DNA of 64,000 nucleotides from Vibrio caribbeanicus ATCC BAA-2122 (lineage in GTDB: Bacteria; Pseudomonadota; Gammaproteobacteria; Enterobacterales; Vibrionaceae). How positions within the stretch are numbered: the stretch's first letter is position 1; each line of letters opens with the position of its first letter. The stretch is from the NCBI RefSeq assembly GCF_000165125.1, contig NZ_AEIU01000099.1, positions 1 to 64,000 on the forward strand, given 5' to 3'. The position numbers and the translations under genes were made by a program. The notes beneath the pieces were generated by a model. That model ran no database searches and was not told the DNA's origin. It saw nothing but the letters and a program-made list of their open reading frames with translations. This document shows positions 16,355-26,121 of this stretch, one piece after another.

Positions 16355-16730
16355 TCATTATTCCTATTATGGTAAATACGCGAGTTTGCTATCAGAAACA
16401 GCTCCCAGAAGGCCTCAAACGCTTTTAGCGAAGATTTTAGAGACTTGGTCAAGACGATATGCTTCTATAACGCGTTGTAATTTTTTAAGCTTTAAGAGCA
16501 GTTTGTAGAGCAAAAATCATCGAGTTGCTTTGAGGTAGGAACGGAACAATGACGGCCATTTTTCGGACTTTGTGAGTTTTGGCTATCGGATTAGTTATAT
16601 TTGGTCAAAATTCATCCGGAAGATGGCGTGGGCGTTTGGGCGAAAGCAATAATGGGGCACAAGTGAATTAGAGCAGCTCGCCTATGGCACACCTTGAAGT
16701 TATCAAACCCTTTATATACTTGGAAAGTTC
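16355..16730. repeat. Element right end, copy B
   Basis: Uninterrupted counterpart of 10334-10639 plus 11169-11245. It ends immediately before the third attachment-site copy. An ORF on the minus strand (16927-16712) ends inside it and appears to be spurious. The flanks 16284-16354 and 16757-17040 hold no gene, repeat or RNA that I can recognise. Confidence 0.75.
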
Positions 16731-16756
16731 GTCCAATCCAACATCAGGACAATGGA
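16731..16756. repeat. Degraded dusA attachment-site copy 3
   Basis: GTCCAATCCAACAT, followed by four divergent bases and AATGGA, corresponds to the first 26 bases of the dusA repeat with about five differences. It stands directly after the right-end repeat, exactly as copy 2 does, and marks the outer boundary of the island on the zur side. Confidence 0.6.
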
Positions 16757-17043
16757 AGTGCAACAATCATCGATAGTCACAATGCACAATGATTGAAAGC
16801 CTTTACCTCTGAGGCGCACCCAGTCAAAAACGACAAAACCATAGTATCCAAAACAAGATTTAACGATCTCTGGCACATCTCTTAAACAAGAAACGAGGAA
16901 AACTGTCTTTTTAAGTATCGTTTTCATACCAGATAATGTAAGTTACGGTGTTACAGTTATCCTATTTACTGTTTTAACTATAGATAGTGGTCGGATAGCA
17001 TTAAGTTAGGATGTTACCCAATCAGCGACGATAAACCGCAATA

Positions 17044-17062
17044 AATGGTATATTATTAAATT
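17044..17062. promoter_or_regulatory. Zur-box-like operator before zur
   Basis: AATGGTATATTATTAAATT agrees at 15 of 18 defined positions, by my count, with the palindromic Zur consensus AATGTTATANTATAACATT. It lies 12 bases before the zur start and overlaps a TATTAT that could be the -10 element. This would allow zinc-loaded Zur to repress its own gene. Confidence 0.55.
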
Positions 17063-17074
17063 GTCCAATTGGTA

Positions 17075-17533
17075 ATGGTGATAAGTTTGGACCAGCAGTT
17101 AGTGAAGCAAATTGAAGACATATGCTCTGCAAGAGGTGTGCGTTTAACCACTCAAAGAAAGCGTGTATTTGAATTGATATGCGCGAGCGCAAAGGCCTCA
17201 AGTGCCTATGAGCTCTTGGAGGAGTTAAAGCAAAGCGAACCTCAAGCAAAACCTCCTACCGTTTATCGGGCACTGGAGTTCTTGCTTGAACAAGGTTTCA
17301 TCCACAGAGTTGAATCAACCAATAGCTACATTCAATGTGTTTCATGTAATGCGCACAAGCACTTTTCGCAACTTCTAATTTGTGACGGGTGTGGCAGCGT
17401 TATTGAGCTTCAAGATGATAGCTTGATAGCTTTACTAGCGAAAAATGCAGAGAAGCATGGCTTTGCCATTAATAACCACGTGATTGAATCACACGGTACT
17501 TGCCAAGCTTGTATCTCTGACAAAGAAAAATAG
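17075..17533 (+). CDS. zur: Zinc uptake regulator (Fur family)
   Basis: A 152-residue Fur-family repressor. Residues about 15-85 form the winged helix (GVRLTTQRKRVFELI, then TVYRALEFLLEQGFIHR). The C-terminal dimerisation part has the structural zinc cysteines CDGCG and CQAC, and HKHFSQLLICDG holds the regulatory-site ligands; the wing and spacing are closer to Zur than to Fur or PerR. It would repress zinc uptake genes and zinc-free ribosomal paralogs when zinc is plentiful. TTG at 17069, ATG at 17075 and GTG at 17078 are alternative starts; none has a good ribosome site. It is followed 17 bases later by cheX. Confidence 0.85.
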   Translation: MVISLDQQLVKQIEDICSARGVRLTTQRKRVFELICASAKASSAYELLEELKQSEPQAKPPTVYRALEFLLEQGFIHRVESTNSYIQCVSCNAHKHFSQLLICDGCGSVIELQDDSLIALLAKNAEKHGFAINNHVIESHGTCQACISDKEK

Positions 17534-17550
17534 AGATATAGAAGAAGATT

Positions 17551-18012
17551 ATGCGCGCTGAATTTGTAAACCCGTTCTTAGCCTCATTGATGAACGTGTT
17601 AAAAACGATGGCTTCTATGGAATTGACGCCTCAGAAACCACGTGTAAAAAAAGATGAGATCGCCCGTGGCGATGTATCTGGTTTAATAGGTATGGTCGCT
17701 CCACAGAGCCGCGGCTCTATGTCTATCACCTTTGACGAAAGCTTGGCATTAGAAATAATGCAAAAAATGCTCGGTGAGCGTCCCAATGGTCTCAATGATG
17801 AAGTCACTGACATGGTGGGTGAAATCACTAATATGGTGACAGGTGGTGCAAAACGTATTCTTGCCGAAAGCGGTTTTGATTTTGATATGGCAACGCCTGT
17901 AATTGTCTCTGGCAAAGGGCACACCATTCGCCACAAGTGTGAAGGCTCGATCATTCTGATGCCCTTTACCTCTCAATGGGGTAACGCATTTATCGAGATC
18001 TGTTTCGAGTAA
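17551..18012 (+). CDS. cheX: CheX-family chemotaxis phosphatase
   Basis: A 153-residue cytoplasmic protein of the CheC/CheX/FliY family. It contains the active-site pattern E-x2-N in MVGEITNMVTGGAKRIL (residues about 90-106), which dephosphorylates CheY-P. A single E-x2-N site and the compact size match CheX rather than CheC. GAAGAAG precedes the start. It is probably co-transcribed with zur, an association of position rather than pathway. A strong terminator follows. Confidence 0.85.
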   Translation: MRAEFVNPFLASLMNVLKTMASMELTPQKPRVKKDEIARGDVSGLIGMVAPQSRGSMSITFDESLALEIMQKMLGERPNGLNDEVTDMVGEITNMVTGGAKRILAESGFDFDMATPVIVSGKGHTIRHKCEGSIILMPFTSQWGNAFIEICFE

Positions 18013-18032
18013 TAATCCCAACCCATTTCATT

Positions 18033-18062
18033 AAAAACGCTTCCCATTGGAAGCGTTTTTTT
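18033..18062. terminator. Bidirectional terminator between cheX and cysC
   Basis: AAAAACGCTTCC and GGAAGCGTTTTT form a 12-bp stem with a CATT loop. T-runs occur on both strands, so it serves cheX (plus) and the cysC operon (minus). The cysC stop lies inside its edge. Confidence 0.9.
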
Positions 18063-18678
18063 AACCTATGATTTCTCTCTCTTTGAGTAACGCAATACAC
18101 TGCTCAGCTAATTCGCTTGGGGTATACTCGCCTGCTAACAGCTCAAGGGCAGGATTAAGCGGTGGCTGATATTCAGAGTCAATGCCAGTGAAATGCTGAA
18201 TTTCACCAGCTCGAGCCTTTTTATATAGCCCTTTCGGATCGCGCTGTTCACAGACTTCCAAACGAGTATTGACGTAAATTTCTATAAACTCACCTTCTTC
18301 AAGAAGATCTTTAACTAGCTCTCTCTCTGCTTGGTGCGGCGAAATAAAAGCAGACAGCACAATAAGTCCAGCATCGGCCATCAATTTTGCTAGCTCACCA
18401 ATACGACGGATGTTTTCTCTGCGGTCTTGGGTAGAAAAACCAAGATCACCACAAAGTCCATGGCGTACATTATCACCATCAAGTAAATAAGTATGAAATC
18501 CCGCGTTAGCTAAACGTGTTTCTAATGCTCCCGCTATGGTTGACTTACCCGCTCCAGAAAGGCCGGTGAACCATAACACAGCAGGTTTTTGCTTCTTTTG
18601 CTCAGCGCGAAATTGCTTATTGATTAGGTGCTGATGCCAAACAATATTCTCTTCGTTCGCAACGGATGTAGTGGTCAT
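18061..18678 (-). CDS. cysC: Adenylyl-sulfate kinase
   Basis: Phosphorylates APS to PAPS, the substrate of CysH. The 205-residue protein has the Walker A motif GLSGAGKST (residues about 41-49), the [16 protein letters not shown] segment and the REN motif in DRRENIRR, all typical of APS kinase. AGGAGG precedes the ATG. Last gene of the unit cobA, cysD, cysN, SLC13 permease, cysC. Confidence 0.96.
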   Translation of the reverse strand: MTTTSVANEENIVWHQHLINKQFRAEQKKQKPAVLWFTGLSGAGKSTIAGALETRLANAGFHTYLLDGDNVRHGLCGDLGFSTQDRRENIRRIGELAKLMADAGLIVLSAFISPHQAERELVKDLLEEGEFIEIYVNTRLEVCEQRDPKGLYKKARAGEIQHFTGIDSEYQPPLNPALELLAGEYTPSELAEQCIALLKEREIIG

Positions 18679-18689
18679 AAAACCTCCTG

Positions 18690-20414
18690 TTAAAAGGGAA
18701 AAAATTGGGGGATCAAACTCAAGACTAAAATTGAGTAAACCAAAGAGAGCGGGATGCCCATACGCACATAATCACTCAGACTATAATTACCCACGTTATA
18801 AACCAGCAAGTTAGTCTGATAACCGTAAGGGGAAATAAAACTGGCGCTAGCGCCAAATAACACGGCCATCACAAAGGGCATAGGATCAACCCCATAAGTC
18901 ATCGCCATGCTATAACCAATCGGAAAGGCGAGCGCAGCGGCGGCATTATTGGTCACAAGCTCAGTCAAAATAACGGTAAATAAGTAGGTGGCAACCAGAG
19001 CACCAAACACGCCATAACCATTAAACGCCGAGATAAACAAGGTTCCTAAACTTGAGGAAAGTCCAGTGGTTAACATTAACTGCGCAAGAGACAAAGCAGA
19101 GCCAACAATCACAATAATATCAACTGGAAAACGCCGCCTCAGTTCACTCAGTTGAACCACGCCGCTCAACACACAAAGCAATAAGAACACACACAAACCT
19201 TTGAGTAACGGCAATACCTCACACAGTGCCAGAAGCACGACACTGGCAAACCCAGCGAGAACCCAGGTGGATTTTTGACGATCGAGACGTGCTGTGGAAT
19301 CGAGATCATTGACCAGCACAAACTCTTTTCCGTTGAGCTCTCGCTCTCGCTCGAAGCGCTTTCCTGGTACAAGCACGAGCGTGTCTCCTGCAGCGAGGGT
19401 GATATTGCCAAGGCCGCCTTGTAGCCGCTCATGGCCGCGACGAATCGCAACCACCACCGCATCGAAACGATCTCTGAAATGGCTATGCTTTAATGTGGTA
19501 TTACAAATACTGGCCGAAGAGCTCACGACCACCTCAACAAAGCGTTGACCATTGAGATGAGGCTGACCAAACAGTGATAGACCCTCAATTTCTTGAAGTG
19601 TGGCAACACTCTCTATGTCACCGCAAAACAACAGCCGATCGCCCGCTTGCAAGACAAAATCAGGCTGTACGGACGCGATTGTCTGCTTCCCCCTTACCAC
19701 TTCAGCAAGAAACAGTTTTCTAAGCGCTCGTAATTTATTCTCACTGATGCTGCGCCCGATCAAAGGCGATCCGGCTAGTACTCTGGCTTCCAAAAAATAG
19801 GGTAAATCTTCATCGCTATGATCATCATAGCTCGGCAGCCAGTAACTTAAGGGGATTAAGATCAACAGGCCACCAATGAGTACAGACACACCGATCATAG
19901 TCGGAGCAAAAAAGCCTAAACTCGGTAACCCTGCATCTTCGACAAAGCTATTAATGATCAAGTTGGTTGAGGTTCCGATCAAAGTCAGCGTACCACCTAA
20001 GATCGCGGTGTAAGACAAAGGGATCAATAGCTTGGATGGGGCGTGTTGTTGATTACGCTTCACCGCCCCGATCAGAGACACCACAACCGCAGTGTTGTTG
20101 GTAAAAGAAGAAAGCAGTGCTGTCGACAAGCCCAGCTTGGCGACAACGGCTCCCAATCTCCCGCTTGATAAACAGCGGCTAACCCAACTGATCAAGCGAG
20201 TTTTTTCTAGCGCTGCCGACGCCAAAATCAACATCACCAAAGTTAAAAGAGAAGCATTGGTAAAGTTGGTCACAACATCTTTGAGTTCAATAATGCCACT
20301 CAAAAAAGCAATCGAGGCCATCGCTGCAAATACGTAGCTTGGCTTGATTTTGGTTGCAATAAGGCACAACACAATCCCAATCAGCAGCGCCAGAACAAAG
20401 CTTTGTTGCCACAT
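18690..20414 (-). CDS. SLC13-family (DASS) permease with two RCK_C domains, probable sulfate transporter
   Basis: A 574-residue inner-membrane protein. About five hydrophobic segments at the start and another block after residue 390 form the transporter. Between them, residues about 205-370 form two soluble TrkA-C/RCK_C domains ([15 protein letters not shown] and [17 protein letters not shown] mark their starts). The signature [11 protein letters not shown]-like segment [11 protein letters not shown] near residue 147 and the second NTNAA-type site [12 protein letters not shown] are the substrate and sodium-binding hairpins of the DASS fold. Its place between cysN and cysC strongly suggests sulfate uptake, replacing or complementing the CysPTWA system, which is not seen here. 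Confidence 0.82.
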   Translation of the reverse strand: MWQQSFVLALLIGIVLCLIATKIKPSYVFAAMASIAFLSGIIELKDVVTNFTNASLLTLVMLILASAALEKTRLISWVSRCLSSGRLGAVVAKLGLSTALLSSFTNNTAVVVSLIGAVKRNQQHAPSKLLIPLSYTAILGGTLTLIGTSTNLIINSFVEDAGLPSLGFFAPTMIGVSVLIGGLLILIPLSYWLPSYDDHSDEDLPYFLEARVLAGSPLIGRSISENKLRALRKLFLAEVVRGKQTIASVQPDFVLQAGDRLLFCGDIESVATLQEIEGLSLFGQPHLNGQRFVEVVVSSSASICNTTLKHSHFRDRFDAVVVAIRRGHERLQGGLGNITLAAGDTLVLVPGKRFERERELNGKEFVLVNDLDSTARLDRQKSTWVLAGFASVVLLALCEVLPLLKGLCVFLLLCVLSGVVQLSELRRRFPVDIIVIVGSALSLAQLMLTTGLSSSLGTLFISAFNGYGVFGALVATYLFTVILTELVTNNAAAALAFPIGYSMAMTYGVDPMPFVMAVLFGASASFISPYGYQTNLLVYNVGNYSLSDYVRMGIPLSLVYSILVLSLIPQFFPF

Positions 20415-20436
20415 ATCCTTGTGCTCACTCTAATCA

Positions 20437-21864
20437 CTATTTTATCCACTGACTAAGGTCGTTAGCCTGCCAATGCGGAAAGTGCTTACGAACCAGCGCA
20501 TTCAACTCGATTTCAAATTGAGAGATATCAGGTTTATTATCCGCTTCAAACTCGAGTTTCTCACGCACCATAGCCGCACCGACTGTAACGTTGGTTAAAC
20601 GATCAATAATGATAAACCCACCAGTATCTTGGCATTCTCCATAAGAGTCACAGGCTACGGGCTCTGTAAATGTCCATTCACAAAACCCAATACCATTGAG
20701 TGGGAGTTCATCAGCATCTAAAATAGATAAGTTATTGATGTTGTATTGATAATGGATGCTATCGACCCTGCCAAGAACACGCTTGCCTGCCAGTTTAATA
20801 TCGTATTCCTTTCCGCGCTCTAGAGGCTGTTCCGTCATCCAAACCACGTCGGCGATCAGGTGCTGTGAAGCGCTCATTTCACTGCTTTGCGGAACAATCA
20901 AATCACCGCGGCTAACATCAATTTCATCTTGTAGCGTGAGTGTAACGGCTTGACCTGCTTGTGCTGTACTTAACTCACCGTCAAACGTCACAATACTTTT
21001 GATGGTCGATACCTGACCAGAAGGCAGCACTTTCACCGCTTGCCCTACGTGAACCTGTCCAGTAGACAAGGTTCCAGAAAAGCCACGAAAATCAAGATGC
21101 GGCCTATTAACGTACTGGACAGGGAATCGAAATTCACCTTGATTTGACTCACACTCGATATTGACCGTCTCTAGCACATCCAGCAATGAAGGCCCTCGAT
21201 ACCAAGCCATGTTTGTACTTGTCTCAACAACATTATCACCCTCAAGTGCCGACAAAGGTAAAATCTCTATACTCTTGTTGCTGCCTAAATGCTGGGCAAA
21301 CGCAATGTATTCATTGCGTATTTCGTCAAAGCGAGACTGGGCATAGTCAACCAGATCCATTTTGTTGATCGCAACGACAAAATGTTTGATACCAAGTAAA
21401 TCAGCAATAAAAGAGTGACGACGCGTTTGATCTAAGATGCCCTTACGCGCATCAATTAAGATCACTGCCAGATCGCAGGTCGACGCGCCCGTTGCCATGT
21501 TGCGGGTGTATTGCTCATGTCCTGGGGTATCAGCAATGATAAATTTACGCTTTTGAGTTGAAAAATAACGATAGGCAACATCAATGGTGATCCCTTGCTC
21601 TCGCTCAGCTTGCAAGCCATCGACCAGCAAGGCTAAATCTGGCTTTTCTCCCGTCGTCCCCACTCGCTGACTGTCATTGTGTACCGCAGCTAACTGATCT
21701 TCATAGATCTGTTTCGAGTCATGAAGCAGGCGTCCTATCAAGGTACTTTTGCCATCATCAACGGAACCACAGGTGAGAAATCTAAGAAGTGATTTATGTT
21801 GATGCTGAGTAAGGTAACCTTCGATCCCTAACTCACTGAGCTGAGTTTCTACTGCGTTGTTCAT
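20437..21864 (-). CDS. cysN: Sulfate adenylyltransferase subunit 1 (GTPase)
   Basis: The GTPase subunit of ATP sulfurylase; GTP hydrolysis drives APS formation by CysD. The 475-residue protein shows G1 GSVDDGKST (residues about 33-41), G3 [12 protein letters not shown]4 NKMD, and two beta-barrel domains after residue 240, as in EF-Tu-like GTPases. No kinase domain is fused at the C-terminus, consistent with a separate cysC. It starts 21 bases after cysD ends. Confidence 0.96.
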   Translation of the reverse strand: MNNAVETQLSELGIEGYLTQHQHKSLLRFLTCGSVDDGKSTLIGRLLHDSKQIYEDQLAAVHNDSQRVGTTGEKPDLALLVDGLQAEREQGITIDVAYRYFSTQKRKFIIADTPGHEQYTRNMATGASTCDLAVILIDARKGILDQTRRHSFIADLLGIKHFVVAINKMDLVDYAQSRFDEIRNEYIAFAQHLGSNKSIEILPLSALEGDNVVETSTNMAWYRGPSLLDVLETVNIECESNQGEFRFPVQYVNRPHLDFRGFSGTLSTGQVHVGQAVKVLPSGQVSTIKSIVTFDGELSTAQAGQAVTLTLQDEIDVSRGDLIVPQSSEMSASQHLIADVVWMTEQPLERGKEYDIKLAGKRVLGRVDSIHYQYNINNLSILDADELPLNGIGFCEWTFTEPVACDSYGECQDTGGFIIIDRLTNVTVGAAMVREKLEFEADNKPDISQFEIELNALVRKHFPHWQANDLSQWIK

Positions 21865-21885
21865 TTGCTTTCCTTAGATCCCTAG

Positions 21886-22794
21886 TTAGAAATAACCTTG
21901 GCGCTTTTTAAGCTCCATCGATCCTGACTGATCGTGGTCGATCGCCCTGCCTTGACGTTCGCTGGACGTTGCCACCAGCATTTCTTCAATAATGCCCGTC
22001 AAAGTATTCGCCTTTGATTCAATGGCGCCCGTAAGTGGATAACAACCCAAGGTCCGAAAGCGCACACTTTTGTGCTCAACTTTTTCACCTTCAGCAAGCT
22101 CCATTCTTGCGTCATCGACCATTATTAGCATGCCATCACGCTCAACAACCGGGCGGGTATCGGCGAGGTACAAAGGCACTATTTCAATCTGCTCTAGGTA
22201 GATGTATTGCCAGATATCAAGCTCTGTCCAATTGGAGAGTGGGAATACGCGAATGCTTTCGCCTTTATTGATTTGGCCGTTATAGGTATGCCATAGCTCT
22301 GGGCGCTGATTTTTCGGATCCCAGGTATGATGCTTATCGCGAAACGAATATACCCTTTCTTTGGCACGGGATTTTTCTTCATCCCGCCGTGCACCGCCAA
22401 AGGCAGCATCAAATCCATACTTGTTGAGTGCCTGCTTTAATCCTTGGGTTTTCATAATATCGGTATGTTTTGATGAACCATGAGTAAAAGGGCTGCAGCC
22501 CATCGCAAGACCTTCAGGGTTCTTATGTACCAACAGCTCAAAGTCATACTTTTTAGCCATACGATCACGAAAGGCAATCATATCCTTGAACTTCCAATCG
22601 GTATCAACGTGCAAAAGAGGAAAAGGGATCTTACCGGGGTAAAAAGCCTTGCGCGCCAAATGAAGCATCACAGAAGAGTCTTTGCCAATTGAATACATCA
22701 TTACTGGATTATCGAACTCGGCAGCAACCTCGCGGATAATGTGAATACTCTCAGCTTCAAGTTGCTGTAAGTGGGTTAAACGTTGTTGATCCAT
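21886..22794 (-). CDS. cysD: Sulfate adenylyltransferase subunit 2
   Basis: Catalytic subunit that adenylates sulfate to APS. The 302-residue protein has the PP-loop motif [13 protein letters not shown] (near residue 32), [15 protein letters not shown], and the family C-terminus [19 protein letters not shown] start at 22794 because AAGGAAG lies upstream and the homologs begin MDQ; an upstream in-frame start at 22875 would overlap cobA. Forms the heterodimer with CysN. Confidence 0.96.
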   Translation of the reverse strand: MDQQRLTHLQQLEAESIHIIREVAAEFDNPVMMYSIGKDSSVMLHLARKAFYPGKIPFPLLHVDTDWKFKDMIAFRDRMAKKYDFELLVHKNPEGLAMGCSPFTHGSSKHTDIMKTQGLKQALNKYGFDAAFGGARRDEEKSRAKERVYSFRDKHHTWDPKNQRPELWHTYNGQINKGESIRVFPLSNWTELDIWQYIYLEQIEIVPLYLADTRPVVERDGMLIMVDDARMELAEGEKVEHKSVRFRTLGCYPLTGAIESKANTLTGIIEEMLVATSSERQGRAIDHDQSGSMELKKRQGYF

Positions 22795-22837
22795 GTCAGT
22801 TGCTTCCTTAATCGACGAATAGATATGGAGTAAAAAG

Positions 22838-23701
22838 TTACGCGCGGCGACGAATGGCGGATTTTGGTGGAACATTAAACCAAGCCAGCTTATCAGCTAG
22901 TGCCACCACCTCACCGACCACAATAAGTGAAGGCGACTGTGCGTTTTGAGCCATCTGTGACAGTTGATTGAGCCGGCCTTTAAGTACTCGCTGATTAGCG
23001 TGAGTACCGCGCTCAATAATGGCAACCGGAGTATTAGAGTCGCGTTTGTGTTTGATAAGCTGCTGCTGGATGTATTCTGATTTCATCAAACCCATGTAAA
23101 TCACCAAGGTTTGCTGACTGCGTGCCAATGTCGCCCAGTCCATCACGTCTTGATCGGCTTTTAAATGCCCGGTAATAAACAAAGCAGACTGGGCATAATC
23201 CCGGTGCGTAAGGGGAATACCTGCATAGGCCGTCGCACCAGCTGCAGCCGTAATGCCGGGTACTACATGAAAAGAGATCCCCTCATTGGCAAGAACTTCA
23301 AGCTCTTCTCCGCCACGACCGAAAATAAAAGGATCGCCACCTTTAATCCGCAGTACTCGATAACCCTGTTTGGCAAAGTCGAGCAAGAGTTGGTTGGTTT
23401 TTTCTTGTGGCACACTATGATGGCCTGCTCGTTTCCCGACACAAACCAATATGGTGTTGTCTGGAATCAAGGCCAAAATCTCATCTGAAACAAGGTAGTC
23501 GTAAAGCACCACATCAGCTTGCTGAAGAAAGCGCATGGCTTTTAGTGTCAACAACTCCACATCACCCGGCCCTGCGCCGACCAATGCCACTTCACCGTAC
23601 CCCAGCATACTCTGGCCTATACTGTTAAAGTCAGCCAAAGCACTCTCTTTCTGATAGTGCTTGCTAAGAGGGAATTGAGAAACCGTATCCATGCTCGCCA
23701 T
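22838..23701 (-). CDS. cobA: Uroporphyrinogen-III C-methyltransferase
   Basis: Methylates uroporphyrinogen III twice to precorrin-2, the precursor of siroheme, which sulfite reductase CysI needs. The 287-residue protein starts its catalytic domain with [18 protein letters not shown] (residues about 38-55) and contains VYDYLVS-type [21 protein letters not shown] and [20 protein letters not shown], all signatures of the SUMT family. The oxidase/chelatase half found in CysG is missing. First gene of the cysDN operon; the 257 bases to the divergent cpdB should hold both promoters. Confidence 0.93.
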   Translation of the reverse strand: MASMDTVSQFPLSKHYQKESALADFNSIGQSMLGYGEVALVGAGPGDVELLTLKAMRFLQQADVVLYDYLVSDEILALIPDNTILVCVGKRAGHHSVPQEKTNQLLLDFAKQGYRVLRIKGGDPFIFGRGGEELEVLANEGISFHVVPGITAAAGATAYAGIPLTHRDYAQSALFITGHLKADQDVMDWATLARSQQTLVIYMGLMKSEYIQQQLIKHKRDSNTPVAIIERGTHANQRVLKGRLNQLSQMAQNAQSPSLIVVGEVVALADKLAWFNVPPKSAIRRRA

Positions 23702-23958
23702 AACATCATCCTTATCATTGATAGAAGCATTATGGCGTTAACTTTATATTACCTGAAATTCTAAAATTATCTTTTTTATGCCAATTGGAAATATGGGTTA
23801 CATCGATTTCTCTTCTTATTTGGGCTGAGCCTCACCATATTGACAGTTTAAATAAAAATAAAATGCTCAATATCACACATTGCGAATCGACAAAATCCGG
23901 GTAAAGACTGCCTTTGTTACATTATGCGCGACAATATCAATAGCACCGGATCGCAATC

Positions 23959-25920
23959 ATGAAGCATCGTCTTTCCCCACTGTCTTTAGCTCTTTTTGGT
24001 AGTTTGTTTGGTTTTACCTCTTCAGTGATGGCCGACACCATTAACCTAAGAGTCATCGAAACCACCGATATCCACGCAAATGTCATGGATTACGACTACT
24101 ACAAAGGTAAGCCATCTCTCAAAATAGGATTAGCTCGCACGGCCACCTTAGTCAAACAGGCTCGCGCGGAAGTAGAGAACAGCGTCTTAGTAGATAATGG
24201 GGATCTTATTCAGGGAAGTCCTATGGGCGATTATATGGCAGCCAAAGGCATCAAAGCTGGCCAAGTCCATCCGGTCTATAAAGCTATGAATCAACTGAAT
24301 TATGATGTCGGTAACATAGGAAACCATGAGTTTAATTATGGCTTGGATTTTTTAAAAGAATCTCTTAATGATGCCAATTTTCCTTACATTAGTGCCAATG
24401 TTTTTGATAAACAAACCGGTAAACATTACTTCAAGCCCTACATCATAAAAGACCACAGCTTCAAAGATACCAAGGGTAAAACGCACAACATTAAAGTCGG
24501 TTATATTGGTTTTGTTCCACCTCAAATTATGATTTGGGATAAGAAAAACCTGACAGGCAAAGTTTTCACCCAAGACATCAAAGAATCTGCGCAAGCGTTA
24601 GTCCCACAGATGAAAAAAGAGGGTGCGGATGTGATTATCGCGATTCCTCATTCTGGTATTTCCTCTGATCCATATCGACTTGGCGCTGAAAACTCCACTT
24701 ACTACCTCGCCGATGTCCAAGGCATTGATGCGATCGCCTTTGGACACTCTCACGCGGTTTTTCCCGGAAAAGGATTTGATAATATCCAAGGTGTCGATAA
24801 CCAGAAGGGCACAATAAATGATGTGGCAGCGGTTATGCCGGGCCGTTGGGGCAGTCACATTGGAGTCATTGACCTTGTGCTTGAAGAAAAAGAGGGTAAA
24901 TGGCAAGTTGTAAACGGTCAGGCGAAAGCTCGCCCTATCTATGATAAGAAAAAGCAGACCTCACTTGCTGCTGCTGACCCTAATATTCATAAAGCACTTG
25001 CCTCAGATCATCAAGCAACACTTGATTTTGTCAACCAACCGCTCGGAAAAGCCAGCGATGTCATGTATAGCTTTTTAGCCTTAGTTCAGGATGACCCTAC
25101 AGTGCAAATTGTTAACTTAGCGCAAAGGGATTACGTCGAGCGCTATATTCAAGGCGACCCTGATTTATCTGATCTCCCCGTCCTATCAGCCGCTGCTCCC
25201 TTCAAAGCCGGTGGACGCAAGAACGACCCGACTAACTTCACTCAGGTTGAAGCCGGTCAGCTCACATTCCGTAATGCCGCCGACCTTTACCTTTACCCCA
25301 ATACGCTTGTTGCCTTAAAGATATCAGGAGCGCAAGTCAAAGAGTGGCTTGAATGCACTGCAGGCCAATTTAACCAAATTGACCTTCATCAGCCCAAGCC
25401 ACAACAACTGATCAACTGGGACGGTTTTAGAACCTACAACTTCGATATTATTGATGGCGTAAACTATCAAATTGACGTCTCTCAACCTGCAAAATACGAC
25501 AGTGACTGTCAGATAATTAACCCAAATGCACAACGTATCACAGGTCTCAGTTATCAAGGCAAACCGATCGATCTTAAACAAAACTTCTTAGTGGCATCGA
25601 ACAACTACCGAGCCTACAGCAATAAGTTTCCCGGCACTGGTGCTGAGTTTATTGCCTTTGACTCACCCAATGAAAACCGTTCGATCATCGCCGACTACAT
25701 CAGTAGAGTCAGTCAACGGGACGGCCAAGTAGTTCCGACGGCAGACAACAACTGGTCATTCGCACCAATCGAGTCAAAAACTCGACTCGATATACGCTTT
25801 GAAACCTCTCCAAGCCAGGCCGCAAATGATTTTATAGAACGTAAAGGTCAATACCCAATGAAACGCGTTGCGACCGATGATGTCGGCTTTGCAGTTTATA
25901 AAATTGATCTGCAACAATAA
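23959..25920 (+). CDS. cpdB: 2',3'-cyclic-nucleotide 2'-phosphodiesterase / 3'-nucleotidase
   Basis: A 653-residue periplasmic metallophosphoesterase that degrades 2',3'-cyclic nucleotides and 3'-nucleotides. The signal peptide ends at SSVMA (residue 25). Metal and catalytic motifs are intact: TTDIHAN (D37, H39), DNGD (D82), GNHEFNYG (N122, H123), IPHSGI and [12 protein letters not shown]-terminal substrate-binding domain of the 5'-nucleotidase type follows from about residue 370. A related, altered copy follows at 26122. A perfect hairpin after the stop probably ends transcription. Confidence 0.95.
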   Translation: MKHRLSPLSLALFGSLFGFTSSVMADTINLRVIETTDIHANVMDYDYYKGKPSLKIGLARTATLVKQARAEVENSVLVDNGDLIQGSPMGDYMAAKGIKAGQVHPVYKAMNQLNYDVGNIGNHEFNYGLDFLKESLNDANFPYISANVFDKQTGKHYFKPYIIKDHSFKDTKGKTHNIKVGYIGFVPPQIMIWDKKNLTGKVFTQDIKESAQALVPQMKKEGADVIIAIPHSGISSDPYRLGAENSTYYLADVQGIDAIAFGHSHAVFPGKGFDNIQGVDNQKGTINDVAAVMPGRWGSHIGVIDLVLEEKEGKWQVVNGQAKARPIYDKKKQTSLAAADPNIHKALASDHQATLDFVNQPLGKASDVMYSFLALVQDDPTVQIVNLAQRDYVERYIQGDPDLSDLPVLSAAAPFKAGGRKNDPTNFTQVEAGQLTFRNAADLYLYPNTLVALKISGAQVKEWLECTAGQFNQIDLHQPKPQQLINWDGFRTYNFDIIDGVNYQIDVSQPAKYDSDCQIINPNAQRITGLSYQGKPIDLKQNFLVASNNYRAYSNKFPGTGAEFIAFDSPNENRSIIADYISRVSQRDGQVVPTADNNWSFAPIESKTRLDIRFETSPSQAANDFIERKGQYPMKRVATDDVGFAVYKIDLQQ

Positions 25921-25928
25921 TCTAACAC

Positions 25929-25953
25929 TAGGTCACGACGAAGTCGTGACCTA
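25929..25953 (+). terminator. Terminator-like hairpin after cpdB
   Basis: TAGGTCACGAC and GTCGTGACCTA form a perfect 11-bp stem with a GAA loop, 9 bases after the cpdB stop. Only a broken T-run (ACTTCTCTT) follows. Confidence 0.6.
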
Positions 25954-26121
25954 ACTTCTCTTATCATCTCAATAAACTGTTGTTATTACGATCAGATCCT
26001 AAAGCCAAGTCCTGACTCAAAACTGAGCAACATCACAGTATGCATATAGGCGCATTATTTGTTGCATCCTTCTTTGCTAGATTAAGCGATTATTTATGCT
26101 GTAATCTTAATGGGAACGTTT

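Noticed and set aside
16712-16927. A 71-codon minus-strand ORF (ending LMLDWTNFPSI).
   Set aside because: Its end is the dusA fragment of attachment-site copy 3 read in the dusA frame; there is no ribosome site and the rest has no protein-like pattern.
23860-23885. A TCACA half-site upstream of cpdB as a CRP operator.
   Set aside because: No matching TGTGA half at the required six-base spacing.
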